A DNA stretch of 14,560 bases. It comes from Collinsella sp. GTDB lineage: Bacteria > Actinomycetota > Coriobacteriia > Coriobacteriales > Coriobacteriaceae. The notes under the pieces are model-generated. The model worked only from the letters and a program-made list of their open reading frames with translations. It was not told the origin of the DNA and made no database searches. The stretch covers positions 1 to 14,560 of the forward strand of contig DXZV01000019.1 of assembly GCA_019419485.1 (NCBI GenBank), in the 5' to 3' direction. Made by a program: the position numbers and the translations under genes. Shown in pieces: positions 1-7,496 of the stretch; position 1 is the stretch's first letter, and each line of letters opens with the position of its first letter.

Positions 1-75
1 GTCGGCGGGGCCATTGTGGCCCTTGACAGTGGATTGGGTCATATGAGCGAGCGGGCCGCATTTGCGCCAAGGTGA
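1..75 (+). CDS. Possible C-terminal end of an upstream gene (partial)
   Basis: Frame 1 is open from the window edge to a TGA at 73-75 and would give a 24-residue tail ending in ERAAFAPR. The other two forward frames stop earlier (frame 3 at about 24, frame 2 at 44-46). A hairpin follows at 86-114 and the next gene faces it, which fits the end of a plus-strand gene. Too little is visible to name a family, and an open frame this short could be chance. Confidence 0.3.
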   Translation, partial: VGGAIVALDSGLGHMSERAAFAPR

Positions 76-85
76 CGTGAAATGA

Positions 86-114
86 GAGGGCGCTGACCTT
101 TTGGTCGCGCCCTC
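86..114. terminator. Hairpin between convergent gene ends
   Basis: GAGGGCGC-T-GACC pairs with GGTCGCGCCCTC across a TTTT loop, with one bulged T. It lies between the possible gene end at 75 and the nitroreductase stop at 176-178. Neither side has a good U-tract, so it is a weak intrinsic terminator at best. It could also simply protect a 3' end. Confidence 0.45.
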
Positions 115-164
115 GAAATTGAACGTCAGATTGGCGTTAATGCGGCTCGCGCAGCGTCAACGGG

Positions 165-188
165 TCCGCCGTTCGTTAGAACGGCGGA
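165..188 (-). other. Perfect 10-bp hairpin holding the nitroreductase stop codon in its loop
   Basis: TCCGCCGTTC and GAACGGCGGA are exact inverted repeats separated by GTTA. Read on the minus strand the loop is TAAC, so the TAA stop codon of the nitroreductase lies in the tetraloop. There is no U-run after it, so it may act as a 3' structure rather than a full terminator. Confidence 0.5.
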
Positions 189-703
189 ACATACACCACG
201 TTGTCGCGGCGAGGCTTGGCCTTGGGAAGGGTGTCCTCGGCGTAGCCCAGAATGCAGTTGCCCACACCGCGCAAGCTTCCGTCGGCGGGCAGATCCCACT
301 TGGCCAGCAGTTCCAGTCCCTCGGGTGAGTCAAAGACCTCGTGCGCGCGGTGGATCCAACACGAATCGACGCCCAGCGCATAGGCTGCGTTAAGCAGGTT
401 GCCCATGGCGAGCGAGCCGTCTTCCAGGTGCGTGGGCACGCTGCGGTCGACGAGCACTACCACAACAGTCTTGGCCCCGTAGAAGGGATCGCCGTTGCTG
501 CCCATGACTTGCGCATTGAGTTGCGAGAGACGCTCGACGGTCGCGGGGTCGGTGACGGCGACGAACGTGACCGGCTGACGCCCCATGCCGCTCGGCGCGT
601 ACTGGCCTGCCTCGATAATGCGTGCGAGCTTTTCTGCCTCGACGGGGCGATCGCTGTAGTTGCGGCAGCTACGGCGATGGATGAGCGCTTCGATGGTCTC
701 CAT
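176..703 (-). CDS. Nitroreductase family protein (FMN-dependent oxidoreductase)
   Basis: The 175-residue protein matches small nitroreductases, flavoenzymes that use NAD(P)H to reduce nitroaromatics, quinones or related substrates in the cytoplasm. The N-terminal HRRSCRNYSDRPV (residues 9-21), with its R-S-x-R pattern, is the typical phosphate/FMN-binding start. AGQYAPSGMGRQP (32-44) is the second flavin-contact segment. GNLLNAAYALGVDSCWI (101-117) and GVGNCILGYAE (146-156) are the usual helix and C-terminal FMN-binding strand. The start was chosen at the ATG whose codon is complementary to 701-703, because TAGGAGAACCC lies just upstream; the frame stays open another 154 codons upstream but that part is not family-like. 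It is divergent from the small gene at 998. The natural substrate cannot be told from sequence. Confidence 0.9.
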   Translation of the reverse strand: METIEALIHRRSCRNYSDRPVEAEKLARIIEAGQYAPSGMGRQPVTFVAVTDPATVERLSQLNAQVMGSNGDPFYGAKTVVVVLVDRSVPTHLEDGSLAMGNLLNAAYALGVDSCWIHRAHEVFDSPEGLELLAKWDLPADGSLRGVGNCILGYAEDTLPKAKPRRDNVVYVPPF

Positions 704-915
704 GGGTTCTCCTAGCGATGACGTTGCAGATGCTCCGTTCTTACCCGTCGTGCCGTAGCCGTAATCGCGCAGAGGGCCCAAACAGCAATAGCCACCAATC
801 GGAAAAGTCGGCTTGCATAAAACTGCGGCAAGAATGTGAGAAACTGATGAGATGGTTAAACGTTTTATCCCGTCTACCCTGCGGTTTTTTACCACTTGCC
901 TAAAACAGGGGCGCA

Positions 916-927
916 TATCAATTGATA
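916..927. promoter_or_regulatory. 12-bp perfect palindrome, candidate operator
   Basis: TATCAATTGATA reads the same on both strands. It lies in the 294-bp divergent gap between the nitroreductase gene (start 703) and the small gene (start 998), 71 bp before the latter. The rest of this gap (704-997) shows AT-rich promoter-like sequence but no convincing paired -35/-10 boxes and no gene. The regulator is unknown. Confidence 0.3.
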
Positions 928-997
928 AAGGTTTTACTAAAGGGGTACCAACGTTAATCAATGCGCTGTGGTGGCGCTGGGCCAGGAGGTAACTATC

Positions 998-1288
998 ATG
1001 TTCCAGGCTGGAGATGTCGTCGAGACTGACTTCGAAGGATTTCTGAAGCTGCTGCGTTCCAAGACGCGCGCTTTCGTGTCGATCAACGATCACGAGTACT
1101 ACATCACGCACACCGATGGCTATTGGCGTGTTCAGGATTGCGAGACCCTCAACGATAAGGGCCACTTTACTGATTGCTCCGAGCTGGTCAACACGGTCTG
1201 CGAGGTCGTCGAGCTACCTTGGATCTGCGGCAAGAGCCTGCACGACAGCTTTGCGGGCGCAACGGTCTACGAGGCCGTCGCTGCCTAA
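998..1288 (+). CDS. Small protein of unknown function (96 residues)
   Basis: I do not recognise this protein. The ATG at 998 is chosen over the in-frame GTG at 968 because CAGGAGGTAACTATC gives a strong ribosome site just before it. It is soluble-looking, acidic, with no signal peptide or membrane segment. It has four cysteines, spread through the second half (within VQDCETL, FTDCSEL, VCEVV and WICGK), and several aromatics (EYYITHTDGYW). The compact size, clean SD and own terminator at 1316-1352 argue that it is a real single-gene transcript. It lies divergent to the nitroreductase and upstream of the MarR operon but has no obvious link to either. Confidence 0.8.
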   Translation: MFQAGDVVETDFEGFLKLLRSKTRAFVSINDHEYYITHTDGYWRVQDCETLNDKGHFTDCSELVNTVCEVVELPWICGKSLHDSFAGATVYEAVAA

Positions 1289-1315
1289 CGGGCAAACACA
1301 TCGCTATTCTCGCGT

Positions 1316-1352
1316 GACCGCCGGCGCCGCCCCCGCGCCGGCGGTCTTTTTT
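1316..1352 (+). terminator. Strong intrinsic terminator after the 96-residue protein gene
   Basis: GACCGCCGGCGC (1316-1327) pairs perfectly with GCGCCGGCGGTC (1335-1346) around a 7-base loop, followed by six T (1347-1352). It closes the small gene and isolates it from the MarR operon promoter 43 bp downstream. Confidence 0.92.
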
Positions 1353-1394
1353 GTCGATATGCTTATGTAGAGCCGACCATAAACAACGAGCGTA

Positions 1395-1423
1395 TTGACG
1401 ATAGTCAAAACTCGGACTAATGT
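1395..1423 (+). promoter_or_regulatory. Predicted sigma-70-type promoter of the MarR-ABC operon
   Basis: TTGACG (1395-1400) and TAATGT (1418-1423) are separated by exactly 17 bp. Transcription would start near 1430, about 28 bp before the first possible start codon. The first operator-like repeat fills the spacer between the boxes. Confidence 0.7.
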
Positions 1424-1453
1424 AGAGATATAAATTGGTCAAAACTCGGACTA
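1402..1453. repeat. Duplicated operator-like sequence in the MarR operon promoter
   Basis: GTCAAAACTCGGACTA occurs at 1404-1419 and again, exactly, at 1438-1453 (34 bp apart). Each copy is a dyad: TAGTC-N8-GACTA in the first (1402-1419) and TGGTC-N8-GACTA in the second (one mismatch). One copy lies between -35 and -10, the other just after the predicted start point. This is the usual arrangement for a self-repressing MarR regulator; binding itself is inferred. Confidence 0.65.
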
Positions 1454-1457
1454 TCGA

Positions 1458-1970
1458 ATGGTGGGAGAGATGAATAGTGCAGTTAGCCTGGTCGATTTCG
1501 ACCGGATGCTTAACGGGCTTGACCGTATCTATTCGGAGTTCGCGCGTACCTGCGGTCTTTCGGACTGCGCCTACTGGATGCTCGTCGACACGAGTGCAGC
1601 GGGCGGAAGCGTTGCCGTGAGTCGGCTGACGAGTGAATGGTTCTACAGCAAACAGACCATCAATTCGGCGATCAAGACGCTTAGGGCGCGAGGGCTTGCG
1701 ACGTTGGAGTTTGCCGAGGGCAGTCGTAAGAACAAGGTTGTGCGATTGACCGAAGAAGGCGTGCGGTTTGCCAAGCGCTACGCGTTACCGGCGCAAAAAG
1801 CCGAGCAACAGGCATTCGAAGCGCTCGAGCCGTGGGAACAGCGCGAGATCATGCGCCTGGTCGGTAAATTCTCCCATGTTCTGAACGAAGAGTGCGAGGC
1901 ATTTAAACGGCAAGTGGCCGCCGAGAACGAGGCTGACGATAAGGGCGAGGGGGACACATGCGACTCTTAA
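1458..1970 (+). CDS. MarR-family transcriptional regulator
   Basis: The 170-residue protein has the winged-helix layout of MarR regulators, dimeric repressors that release DNA on binding small ligands. The N-terminal helix region covers residues 10-45. The DNA-binding part is SRLTSEWFYSKQTINSAIKTL (about 55-75), with the recognition helix near 65-80. The wing is ATLEFAEGSRKNKVVRLTEEG (81-101) with its basic tip. C-terminal dimerisation helices run from 111 to about 155. Its 3' end overlaps the first transporter gene by 13 bp, so the two are translationally coupled, and the repeated dyads at its promoter point to autorepression. The start is uncertain: ATG 1458 has no clear SD, and ATG 1470 has GGGAG too close (2 bases). 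Confidence 0.88.
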   Translation: MVGEMNSAVSLVDFDRMLNGLDRIYSEFARTCGLSDCAYWMLVDTSAAGGSVAVSRLTSEWFYSKQTINSAIKTLRARGLATLEFAEGSRKNKVVRLTEEGVRFAKRYALPAQKAEQQAFEALEPWEQREIMRLVGKFSHVLNEECEAFKRQVAAENEADDKGEGDTCDS

Positions 1971-3694
1971 TGAGGTTTATGAGGCCGTACCGCGGTCTGA
2001 TTGCGGTGACGCTGTTTGCGGTGCTGATAGATAACGTCGGTACGCTGTTGGTTCCCACGATGCTGGCGAACATGGTCAACACCGGTATTACCACGGGCGA
2101 TGTCGACTATATTTTACGTAACGGCCTGTACATGCTTATCGCGACCGGCATGGCCAGCGGCGGCACGGTGCTGGGCTGCTATCTTTCGGCGCGCCTGGCC
2201 GCCAACGTGGCCTGCGATATCCGCAATGCCGTGTACGACAAGTCGCTCGAGCTGTCCGCCAGCGACTTTGAGCGCTTTGGCACGGGTTCGATGATCACAC
2301 GCTCGCTCAACGACATCAACGTGATTCAGCAAGCTGTCCTTCAGACGATTCAGCTGGTGTTGCCGGTGCCATTCTTGGCCGTGGCAGGCATCATTTTTGC
2401 TTGGTTCATCGATCCCGCCATGGGCACGCTGCTTGGCGTGGTGGTTGCGATCGTGCTGGTGGCGGCGGTCTTTACGGTGGCTAACGCCGCGCCGATTTTT
2501 ATGCGCCTGCAGAGCTTTATCGACCGCATGAACGTGGTGCTGCGCGAGAACATCGTGGGCGTGCGCGTCATCCGCGCATTTAACAAGGAGCGCCACGAGG
2601 AGCAGCGCCTGGACGAGGTGTTTAGCGATTACGCGGCCAACGCCATCAAGGTCAACCACCTGTTTGTGGGCCTCGACAGCTCCAGCTTCTTTTTGATGAA
2701 CATCGCCGAGGTGGCGGTGCTGTGGGTGGGCGGCAACCGCGTGGGCGTCCACGCCATGCAAATCGGCAGCATTTCGGCCGTGTTGGAATACGCGATCCTG
2801 ATTCTTTTCTTTGTGATGATGGCGCAGATGGTGATTCTGACGCTTCCGCGCGCCGCGGCGTGCCTCAACCGTGCGCAGCAGGTGCTCGAAATCGAGCCGA
2901 GCATCGTGGACGGCAAGGCTACGCTGGGCGACGGGGCGCCTGAGTCCGCAGACGGAGCCGACGCGGTCGCCGTGTTCGATCATATGTCGTTTCGTTTTGA
3001 CGACGCCGACGAGGACACGCTGTGCAATCTGAGCTTTACCTGTCGCCGCGGTCAGACGACCGCGATCGTCGGCTCGACGGGCTCGGGCAAATCGACGGTG
3101 GCCAAGCTCCTGCTGCGCTTCCACGATGCCACCAAGGGCGCCATTCGCCTAGACGGCGTCGACCTGCGCGAGCTTTCGCAAGGCGAGATACGCGGGCGCA
3201 TTGCCTATGTGCCGCAAAAGGCATGGCTGTTCTCGGGCACCGTGGCAAGCAATCTGCGCTTTGGCAATGAAGACGCAACTGAGGCCGACATGCTTCATGC
3301 GCTCCAGGTTGCCCAGAGCACCTTTGTGCTCGATCAGCCGCAGGGGCTCGATACGCCGGTATCCCAGGGCGGCACGAACTTTTCGGGCGGTCAGCGCCAG
3401 CGTTTGGCAATCGCCCGTGCGCTCATGAAGCATGCCGATCTGTATATCTTCGATGACAGTTTTTCGGCCCTGGACTTTAAGACCGATGCGGCACTGCGCC
3501 ATGCGCTGCAGGACGAGACGCGCGATGCCGCGGTGCTCATCATCGCCCAGCGCATCTCGACGATCTTGCACGCCGACCAGATCGTCGTGCTCAAGGACGG
3601 CGAGGTTGTGGGCTTGGGCACGCATGGCGAGCTTATGGAAACCTGCGAGGTGTACCGCGCCATCGCGGAATCGCAGATGAAGGGAGGTGAGTAG
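1958..3694 (+). CDS. ABC half-transporter, exporter type, degenerate-site subunit
   Basis: The 578-residue protein has an N-terminal six-helix membrane domain (about 1-300) and a C-terminal ATPase domain. Visible motifs are Walker A GSTGSGKST (372-380), Q-loop VPQKAWLF (Q420), signature FSGGQ (475-479) and Walker B LYIFDDSFSALD. Two catalytic positions deviate: D500 replaces the usual glutamate after Walker B, and Q531 (IIAQRIST) replaces the H-loop histidine. Heterodimeric exporters such as TM287/288, BmrC/BmrD and LmrC/LmrD have this pattern in the subunit that supplies the degenerate ATP site. The ATG at 1958 follows GAGGGGG inside the marR gene. The partner gene begins 1 bp after this stop. 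The likely role is export of drugs or other amphipathic compounds from the membrane; the substrate is unknown. Confidence 0.93.
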   Translation: MRLLMRFMRPYRGLIAVTLFAVLIDNVGTLLVPTMLANMVNTGITTGDVDYILRNGLYMLIATGMASGGTVLGCYLSARLAANVACDIRNAVYDKSLELSASDFERFGTGSMITRSLNDINVIQQAVLQTIQLVLPVPFLAVAGIIFAWFIDPAMGTLLGVVVAIVLVAAVFTVANAAPIFMRLQSFIDRMNVVLRENIVGVRVIRAFNKERHEEQRLDEVFSDYAANAIKVNHLFVGLDSSSFFLMNIAEVAVLWVGGNRVGVHAMQIGSISAVLEYAILILFFVMMAQMVILTLPRAAACLNRAQQVLEIEPSIVDGKATLGDGAPESADGADAVAVFDHMSFRFDDADEDTLCNLSFTCRRGQTTAIVGSTGSGKSTVAKLLLRFHDATKGAIRLDGVDLRELSQGEIRGRIAYVPQKAWLFSGTVASNLRFGNEDATEADMLHALQVAQSTFVLDQPQGLDTPVSQGGTNFSGGQRQRLAIARALMKHADLYIFDDSFSALDFKTDAALRHALQDETRDAAVLIIAQRISTILHADQIVVLKDGEVVGLGTHGELMETCEVYRAIAESQMKGGE

Positions 3695-3695
3695 C

Positions 3696-5702
3696 ATGAC
3701 CGAGGAGCTCAGGAAGCAGGCCAGCGTTGATGACGCCGTTGCCGCGGGACTGGTTGAGGAAACGGCTGCCGTAGCACCCGAGCTGGACGAGGCCGCCAAG
3801 GCTGCAGCCGAGCGCGAGGCTCGCCGCCAAGCGCTCTACGAGGAAAACGAACGCGCCGAGGACGAGCGCGCCCGCGCTGAGGCAGAGCGCATGCGCGATG
3901 TGGACGACGAGGACGAGGACGAGAAACCCCGCGACACCTGGGCGACGGTGCGCCGCCTGTGGAGCGAGGCTGCCGGTGACCATTGGCGCTTCTATATCGT
4001 GTTCGCGAGCATCGTGTTCTATGCCATCTTTAACACCGCTGCGCCGGCATATAGCGCCCGCGTGATCGATGAGCTGTGGGGCCACATTCAGGTGGCGTTT
4101 GCCAACGACACCACCTTCAACATCACCTGGGAGAACTGCGGCAGGACCATCTTCATCTACTTTATGATCTGGACGGCCGCTGCCTCGTTCTACGCGCTCC
4201 AGAGCTTTTTGATGTCGAGCGTGGCCGAACGCCTTAACCTGCACCTGCGTAACCGCATCGCTCAAAAGCTCAACCGTCTGCCGCTTGCCTTCTTTGATGC
4301 GCATCGTCCCGGCGAGGTCGTTAGCCGTGCGACCAACGACTTAGACAAGATGTCTGAGAGCATGCAGCGCGGCTTGCTGCAGCTTCTGGTGTCGATCGGT
4401 ACCGTGGTGGGCGCCGTGAGCGTGATGTTCGTGTTTAGCGTGCCGCTCACGCTTGTCTTTTTGTTCTTTACGGCGCTTTCGCTGCTGGTGACGAAGGTCG
4501 TTTCGCGCCGCACGCACGATGTGACGGGCGAGCGCCAGGAGTGGGTGTCCAAGATTACGAGCGCGGTCGAGGAAGGCTACTCGGGCCGTCTGGTGATTCG
4601 TGCGTTCAACCGTGAGCGCCAGAGTTCTGCCGAGGTGCACGAGGCTTCGAAGGAGCTGGCGCGCGTGAGCACCAAGGCCGACTTCATGATTAACGCCGTC
4701 GGCCCCGCGGTGCGCTTTATCGGCCGCCTGGCGCAGATCGTGATTGCGCTGGTGGGCTGCAGCATGCTGGTTGCTGGCCACATGACCGTCGGCGTGTTCC
4801 AGGCGTTCTTCCAGTTTATCTACGAGGCATCCGAGCCCATGACGCAGCTGTCATTCACTTTCAACTCGCTGCAGAGCGCGCTGGCGAGTGCGGAGCGCGT
4901 GTTCGACCTGCTCGATGAGCCCGAGATGGAAGCCGATCCGTTGCCGGCGGCCGCCGCCAAGCTGCCGGGCAAGGTGGAGGGCCGTATTGCCTTTGAACAC
5001 GTGCGTTTTGGCTATGCGCCCGACAAGCCGCTCATGCGCGACGTGTCGTTTACCGCCGAGCCGGGCCAAAAGATCGCGGTGGTGGGAACCACGGGTGCGG
5101 GTAAGACCACGCTCATCAATCTGCTCATGCGCTTCTACGAGATCGACGGTGGCCGCATTACCCTCGACGGTGTGGACACGAGCCGCATGGACCGCGGCGA
5201 GCTGCGCCAGCAGTTTGGCATGGTGTTGCAGGACGCCTGGCTGTTCGATGGCACCATTGCCGAGAACATCGCCTATGGCTGTCCCGAGGCGACGCGCGAG
5301 GAGATTGTCGCGGCCGCACGTGCCGCTCAGGTCGACTTCTTTGTGCGCACTATGCCGCAGGGTTACGACACGCGTGTGGCTAACGATGCCGAGAGCATCA
5401 GCCAGGGCCAACGTCAGCTGCTGACCATCGCGCGTGTGCTGCTCAACAACCCGGCGATCCTCATCCTGGACGAGGCGACGTCGAGTGTGGACACGCGCAC
5501 CGAGCTCGCCATCGGCCGTGCTATGGACGCGCTCATGCGCGGGCGCACGAGCTTTGTGATCGCGCACCGTCTGTCGACGATCGTCGATGCCGACCTCATC
5601 CTGGTCATGGACCACGGCAATATCATCGAGCAGGGTACGCACAAGGAGCTGCTGGCTGCCGAGGGCGCTTACGCCGACCTCTACCTAAGCCAGTTCGCAT
5701 AA
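3696..5702 (+). CDS. ABC half-transporter, exporter type, partner subunit with long charged N-terminus
   Basis: The start is the ATG at 3696, five bases after AGGGAGGTGA; an in-frame GTG at 3687 lies inside that ribosome site. The 668-residue protein carries about 85 extra N-terminal residues rich in Glu, Ala, Arg and Asp, probably helical or coiled coil, before the six-helix membrane domain (about 95-390). ATPase motifs: Walker A GTTGAGKTT (464-472), Q512 in VLQDAWLF, signature SQGQ (569-572), Walker B ILILDEATSSVD with D592-E593, and H624 in IAHRLSTI. Catalytic Glu and His are intact while the signature departs from LSGGQ. This complements the partner's defects, so the pair should form one active and one degenerate site. 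It is the last gene of the operon, closed by the terminator at 5741-5777. Confidence 0.93.
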   Translation: MTEELRKQASVDDAVAAGLVEETAAVAPELDEAAKAAAEREARRQALYEENERAEDERARAEAERMRDVDDEDEDEKPRDTWATVRRLWSEAAGDHWRFYIVFASIVFYAIFNTAAPAYSARVIDELWGHIQVAFANDTTFNITWENCGRTIFIYFMIWTAAASFYALQSFLMSSVAERLNLHLRNRIAQKLNRLPLAFFDAHRPGEVVSRATNDLDKMSESMQRGLLQLLVSIGTVVGAVSVMFVFSVPLTLVFLFFTALSLLVTKVVSRRTHDVTGERQEWVSKITSAVEEGYSGRLVIRAFNRERQSSAEVHEASKELARVSTKADFMINAVGPAVRFIGRLAQIVIALVGCSMLVAGHMTVGVFQAFFQFIYEASEPMTQLSFTFNSLQSALASAERVFDLLDEPEMEADPLPAAAAKLPGKVEGRIAFEHVRFGYAPDKPLMRDVSFTAEPGQKIAVVGTTGAGKTTLINLLMRFYEIDGGRITLDGVDTSRMDRGELRQQFGMVLQDAWLFDGTIAENIAYGCPEATREEIVAAARAAQVDFFVRTMPQGYDTRVANDAESISQGQRQLLTIARVLLNNPAILILDEATSSVDTRTELAIGRAMDALMRGRTSFVIAHRLSTIVDADLILVMDHGNIIEQGTHKELLAAEGAYADLYLSQFA

Positions 5703-5740
5703 GGTGACAAAGGGGCAGTCCCGCATGCCACATCGAAAAG

Positions 5741-5777
5741 AAGGCGCGCCGGGGGCGGATTCCCCAGCGCGCCTTTT
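5741..5777. terminator. Bidirectional terminator between the ABC operon and cysE
   Basis: AAGGCGCGC (5741-5749) pairs exactly with GCGCGCCTT (5767-5775), and the interior GGGG/CCCC can extend the stem. T-rich sequence follows on the plus strand (CCTTTTG), and the minus strand reads CTTCTTTTC, so it can serve both converging genes. Confidence 0.85.
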
Positions 5778-5813
5778 GTGTTGGCGTTCATGCTGTGGCG
5801 GCTGCCCGCGGCC

Positions 5814-6518
5814 TTAGCGCTCGTCCACGAGCTTGGCGACGAGGGCTTTGAGCTCGGCCACCTCTTGCTCGAGTTCCTTGACGCGACGGGCGTTTTCGGT
5901 GATGCCCTGACGGTTGAGGGCGCTCTGCTCGGCGGCATCGTCGGGCATGTACTCGCGATGCTGCTTGGCGTCGAAGCTCTCCTCGAACACGCGGCAGCCG
6001 TTGCGCTTGATGATGCGCCCAGGCACACCCACGACGGTGCAGTTGTCGGGCACGTCCTTGACGACGACCGAGTTGCCGCCGATCTTGACGTTGTTGCCGA
6101 TGCGAATGTTGCCGAGCACCTTGGCGCCCGTGCCCACGGTGACGTTGTTGCCCAGGGTGGGGTGGCGCTTGCCGGTCTCGTTGCCGGTGCCGCCGAGCGT
6201 AACGCCCTGGTAGAGCACGCAGTTGTCGCCCACGACGGTGGTTTCGCCGATGACGACGCCCATGGCGTGGTCGATAAAGAAATGCTTGCCGATTTGTGCG
6301 GCGGGATGAATCTCGACGCCGGTGATGTGGCGGGTGATTTGCGAGAGCACACGGGCGAGCGAGCGATGACCGTGCTCCCAGAGCCAGTGCTCGGGCACGT
6401 GGTTCCACTTGGCGTGCAGGCCAGGATAGGAAAGGAAGATGACCAGACCGCTTTGTGCGGCGGGGTCCTGCGCCTGGACGGTCTTGATGTCCTCGCGAAT
6501 GGTATTGATAAAGCTCAC
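5814..6518 (-). CDS. cysE: Serine O-acetyltransferase
   Basis: This enzyme transfers acetyl from acetyl-CoA to L-serine, the first step of cysteine synthesis. The 234-residue length fits the short EpsC-like group. YPGLHAKWNH (31-40) and HGHRSLARV (49-57) form the N-terminal helical part. The left-handed beta-helix of hexapeptide repeats runs from about 68 to 190: GVEIHPAAQIG, DHAMGVVIGE, LYQGVTLGGTG, GKRHP and VPDNCTVVGVPGRII. D83-H84 and the H119 of KRHP match conserved active-site positions; E69 stands where E. coli has Asp, as in other EIHP-type members. The C-terminal 25 residues (ENARRVKELEQEVAELKALV) look like a short coiled coil. The start is a GTG with GGGAGGG six bases upstream; no closer ATG is in frame. 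It is monocistronic, divergent from the dedA-like gene. Confidence 0.93.
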   Translation of the reverse strand: MSFINTIREDIKTVQAQDPAAQSGLVIFLSYPGLHAKWNHVPEHWLWEHGHRSLARVLSQITRHITGVEIHPAAQIGKHFFIDHAMGVVIGETTVVGDNCVLYQGVTLGGTGNETGKRHPTLGNNVTVGTGAKVLGNIRIGNNVKIGGNSVVVKDVPDNCTVVGVPGRIIKRNGCRVFEESFDAKQHREYMPDDAAEQSALNRQGITENARRVKELEQEVAELKALVAKLVDER

Positions 6519-6559
6519 CGGCCGCCCTCCCTTAGCGCCATGGCAATGCGATTCAATAA

Positions 6560-6565
6560 AGTATA
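6560..6565 (-). promoter_or_regulatory. Candidate -10 box of cysE
   Basis: TATACT on the minus strand would start transcription near 6553, giving a leader of about 35 bases before the GTG start. No convincing -35 box is seen at 17 bp. Confidence 0.4.
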
Positions 6566-6689
6566 GCGATTCGCTAGGGATTAGGAAGAACAATCTTGGC
6601 GGCTTTGCGCGACAGGTGTCAGTTATGCAAACTTGCTGGTAATGAGGTAAGACTTTTGAGGGGTTTGGCCCGTGCTCGCGCCGCAACCG

Positions 6690-6695
6690 TATACT
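6690..6695 (+). promoter_or_regulatory. Candidate -10 box of the dedA-like gene
   Basis: TATACT lies 46 bp before the ATG at 6742, giving a leader of roughly 40 bases. TTTGGC or TTGGCC upstream is at 19-20 bp, longer than usual. The 223-bp gap shared with cysE holds no gene. Confidence 0.45.
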
Positions 6696-6741
6696 GGTCA
6701 ACTTGGACGTATCCGCGCCCACAACTGAGAGGTTTTACTTC

Positions 6742-7389
6742 ATGGGTTTCATCAATTTCATTGCCGAGCTGCTTAAGGATCCGCGCGCTGCGATCGCCAG
6801 CTGGATCGCCGCCGGCCCGCTTATGGCCTACGGCTGCGTGTTCCTGATCATCTTCATTGAGACAGGCGTGGTGTTCTTCCCGTTCCTTCCCGGCGACTCG
6901 CTGCTGTTTGCCTCGGGCTTCTTTGCCCACAACGGCGGCTTTAACATCGTGGCGCTTCTGGCCACCGCATGGGCCGCAGCCATCCTGGGCGATCAGTGCA
7001 ACTTTATGATCGGCCACTTCTTTGGCCGCAAGATCATCGCCTCGGGCAAGGTAAAGGCCATGACGCCCGAGCGCATCAAAAAGTCCGAGGATTTCCTGGA
7101 TAAGTGGGGCCATCTGGCCATCTTCCTCGGCCGCTTCTTCCCGTTCATCCGCACCTTTGTGCCTTTTATCGCCGGCATGGGCGGCATGCATTGGCGCAAC
7201 TTCGTTGTCTTTAACGTGCTGGGCGGCATTACCTGGTCGACGGTCTTTACGCTGCTGGGCTACTTCTTTGGCGGCATTCCCTTTGTGCAGGAGCACTTTG
7301 AGCTGCTGATTATCGGCATTGTCGCCGTGTCGATCATCCCGACCGTGGTCGGCTTGGTTAAGGCTAAGCTGGGCAAAAAGAACGCATAG
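6742..7389 (+). CDS. DedA-family integral membrane protein
   Basis: DedA/VTT-domain proteins are inner-membrane proteins tied to lipid-carrier and phospholipid flipping, membrane potential and envelope stress; some members flip undecaprenyl phosphate or phosphatidylethanolamine. The 215 residues are mostly hydrophobic. The hallmarks are E40 in FIETGVVFFPFLPGD (38-52), D84 in GDQCNF, and the GRFFPFIRTFVPFIAGMGGM block (130-149) with R131, P134, R137 and P141. These acidic and arginine residues match the re-entrant-loop motifs of the family. Final membrane helices span about 155-177 and 188-206, with a basic tail KAKLGKKNA. The start is ATG 6742 after GAGAGG; an in-frame TTG at 6703 lacks support. 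It is monocistronic with its own terminator. Confidence 0.92.
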   Translation: MGFINFIAELLKDPRAAIASWIAAGPLMAYGCVFLIIFIETGVVFFPFLPGDSLLFASGFFAHNGGFNIVALLATAWAAAILGDQCNFMIGHFFGRKIIASGKVKAMTPERIKKSEDFLDKWGHLAIFLGRFFPFIRTFVPFIAGMGGMHWRNFVVFNVLGGITWSTVFTLLGYFFGGIPFVQEHFELLIIGIVAVSIIPTVVGLVKAKLGKKNA

Positions 7390-7417
7390 CTCGAGCCGGC
7401 GCACAAATCGTGTCGTT

Positions 7418-7457
7418 GAGGCCCGTCACCGTTTACGGTGGCGGGCCTCTTTAGTTT
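7418..7457 (+). terminator. Intrinsic terminator of the dedA-like gene
   Basis: GAGGCCCGTCACCG (7418-7431) pairs with CGGTGGCGGGCCTC (7436-7449) around TTTA, with one G-U pair, followed by TTTAGTTT. Confidence 0.88.
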
Positions 7458-7496
7458 CGGTCAAATGAAAATACTTTAGTTAGTTAAAGAAAAACG

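Noticed and set aside
718..903. 61-codon frame in the nitroreductase/small gene divergent gap
   Set aside because: No ribosome site and a composition unlike the coding neighbours; it overlaps the probable promoter region.
2114..3124. Long minus-strand open frames inside the ABC transporter genes
   Set aside because: Antisense shadows of high-GC genes; His/Arg/Ala-rich with no motifs, while the plus strand has clear ABC motifs.
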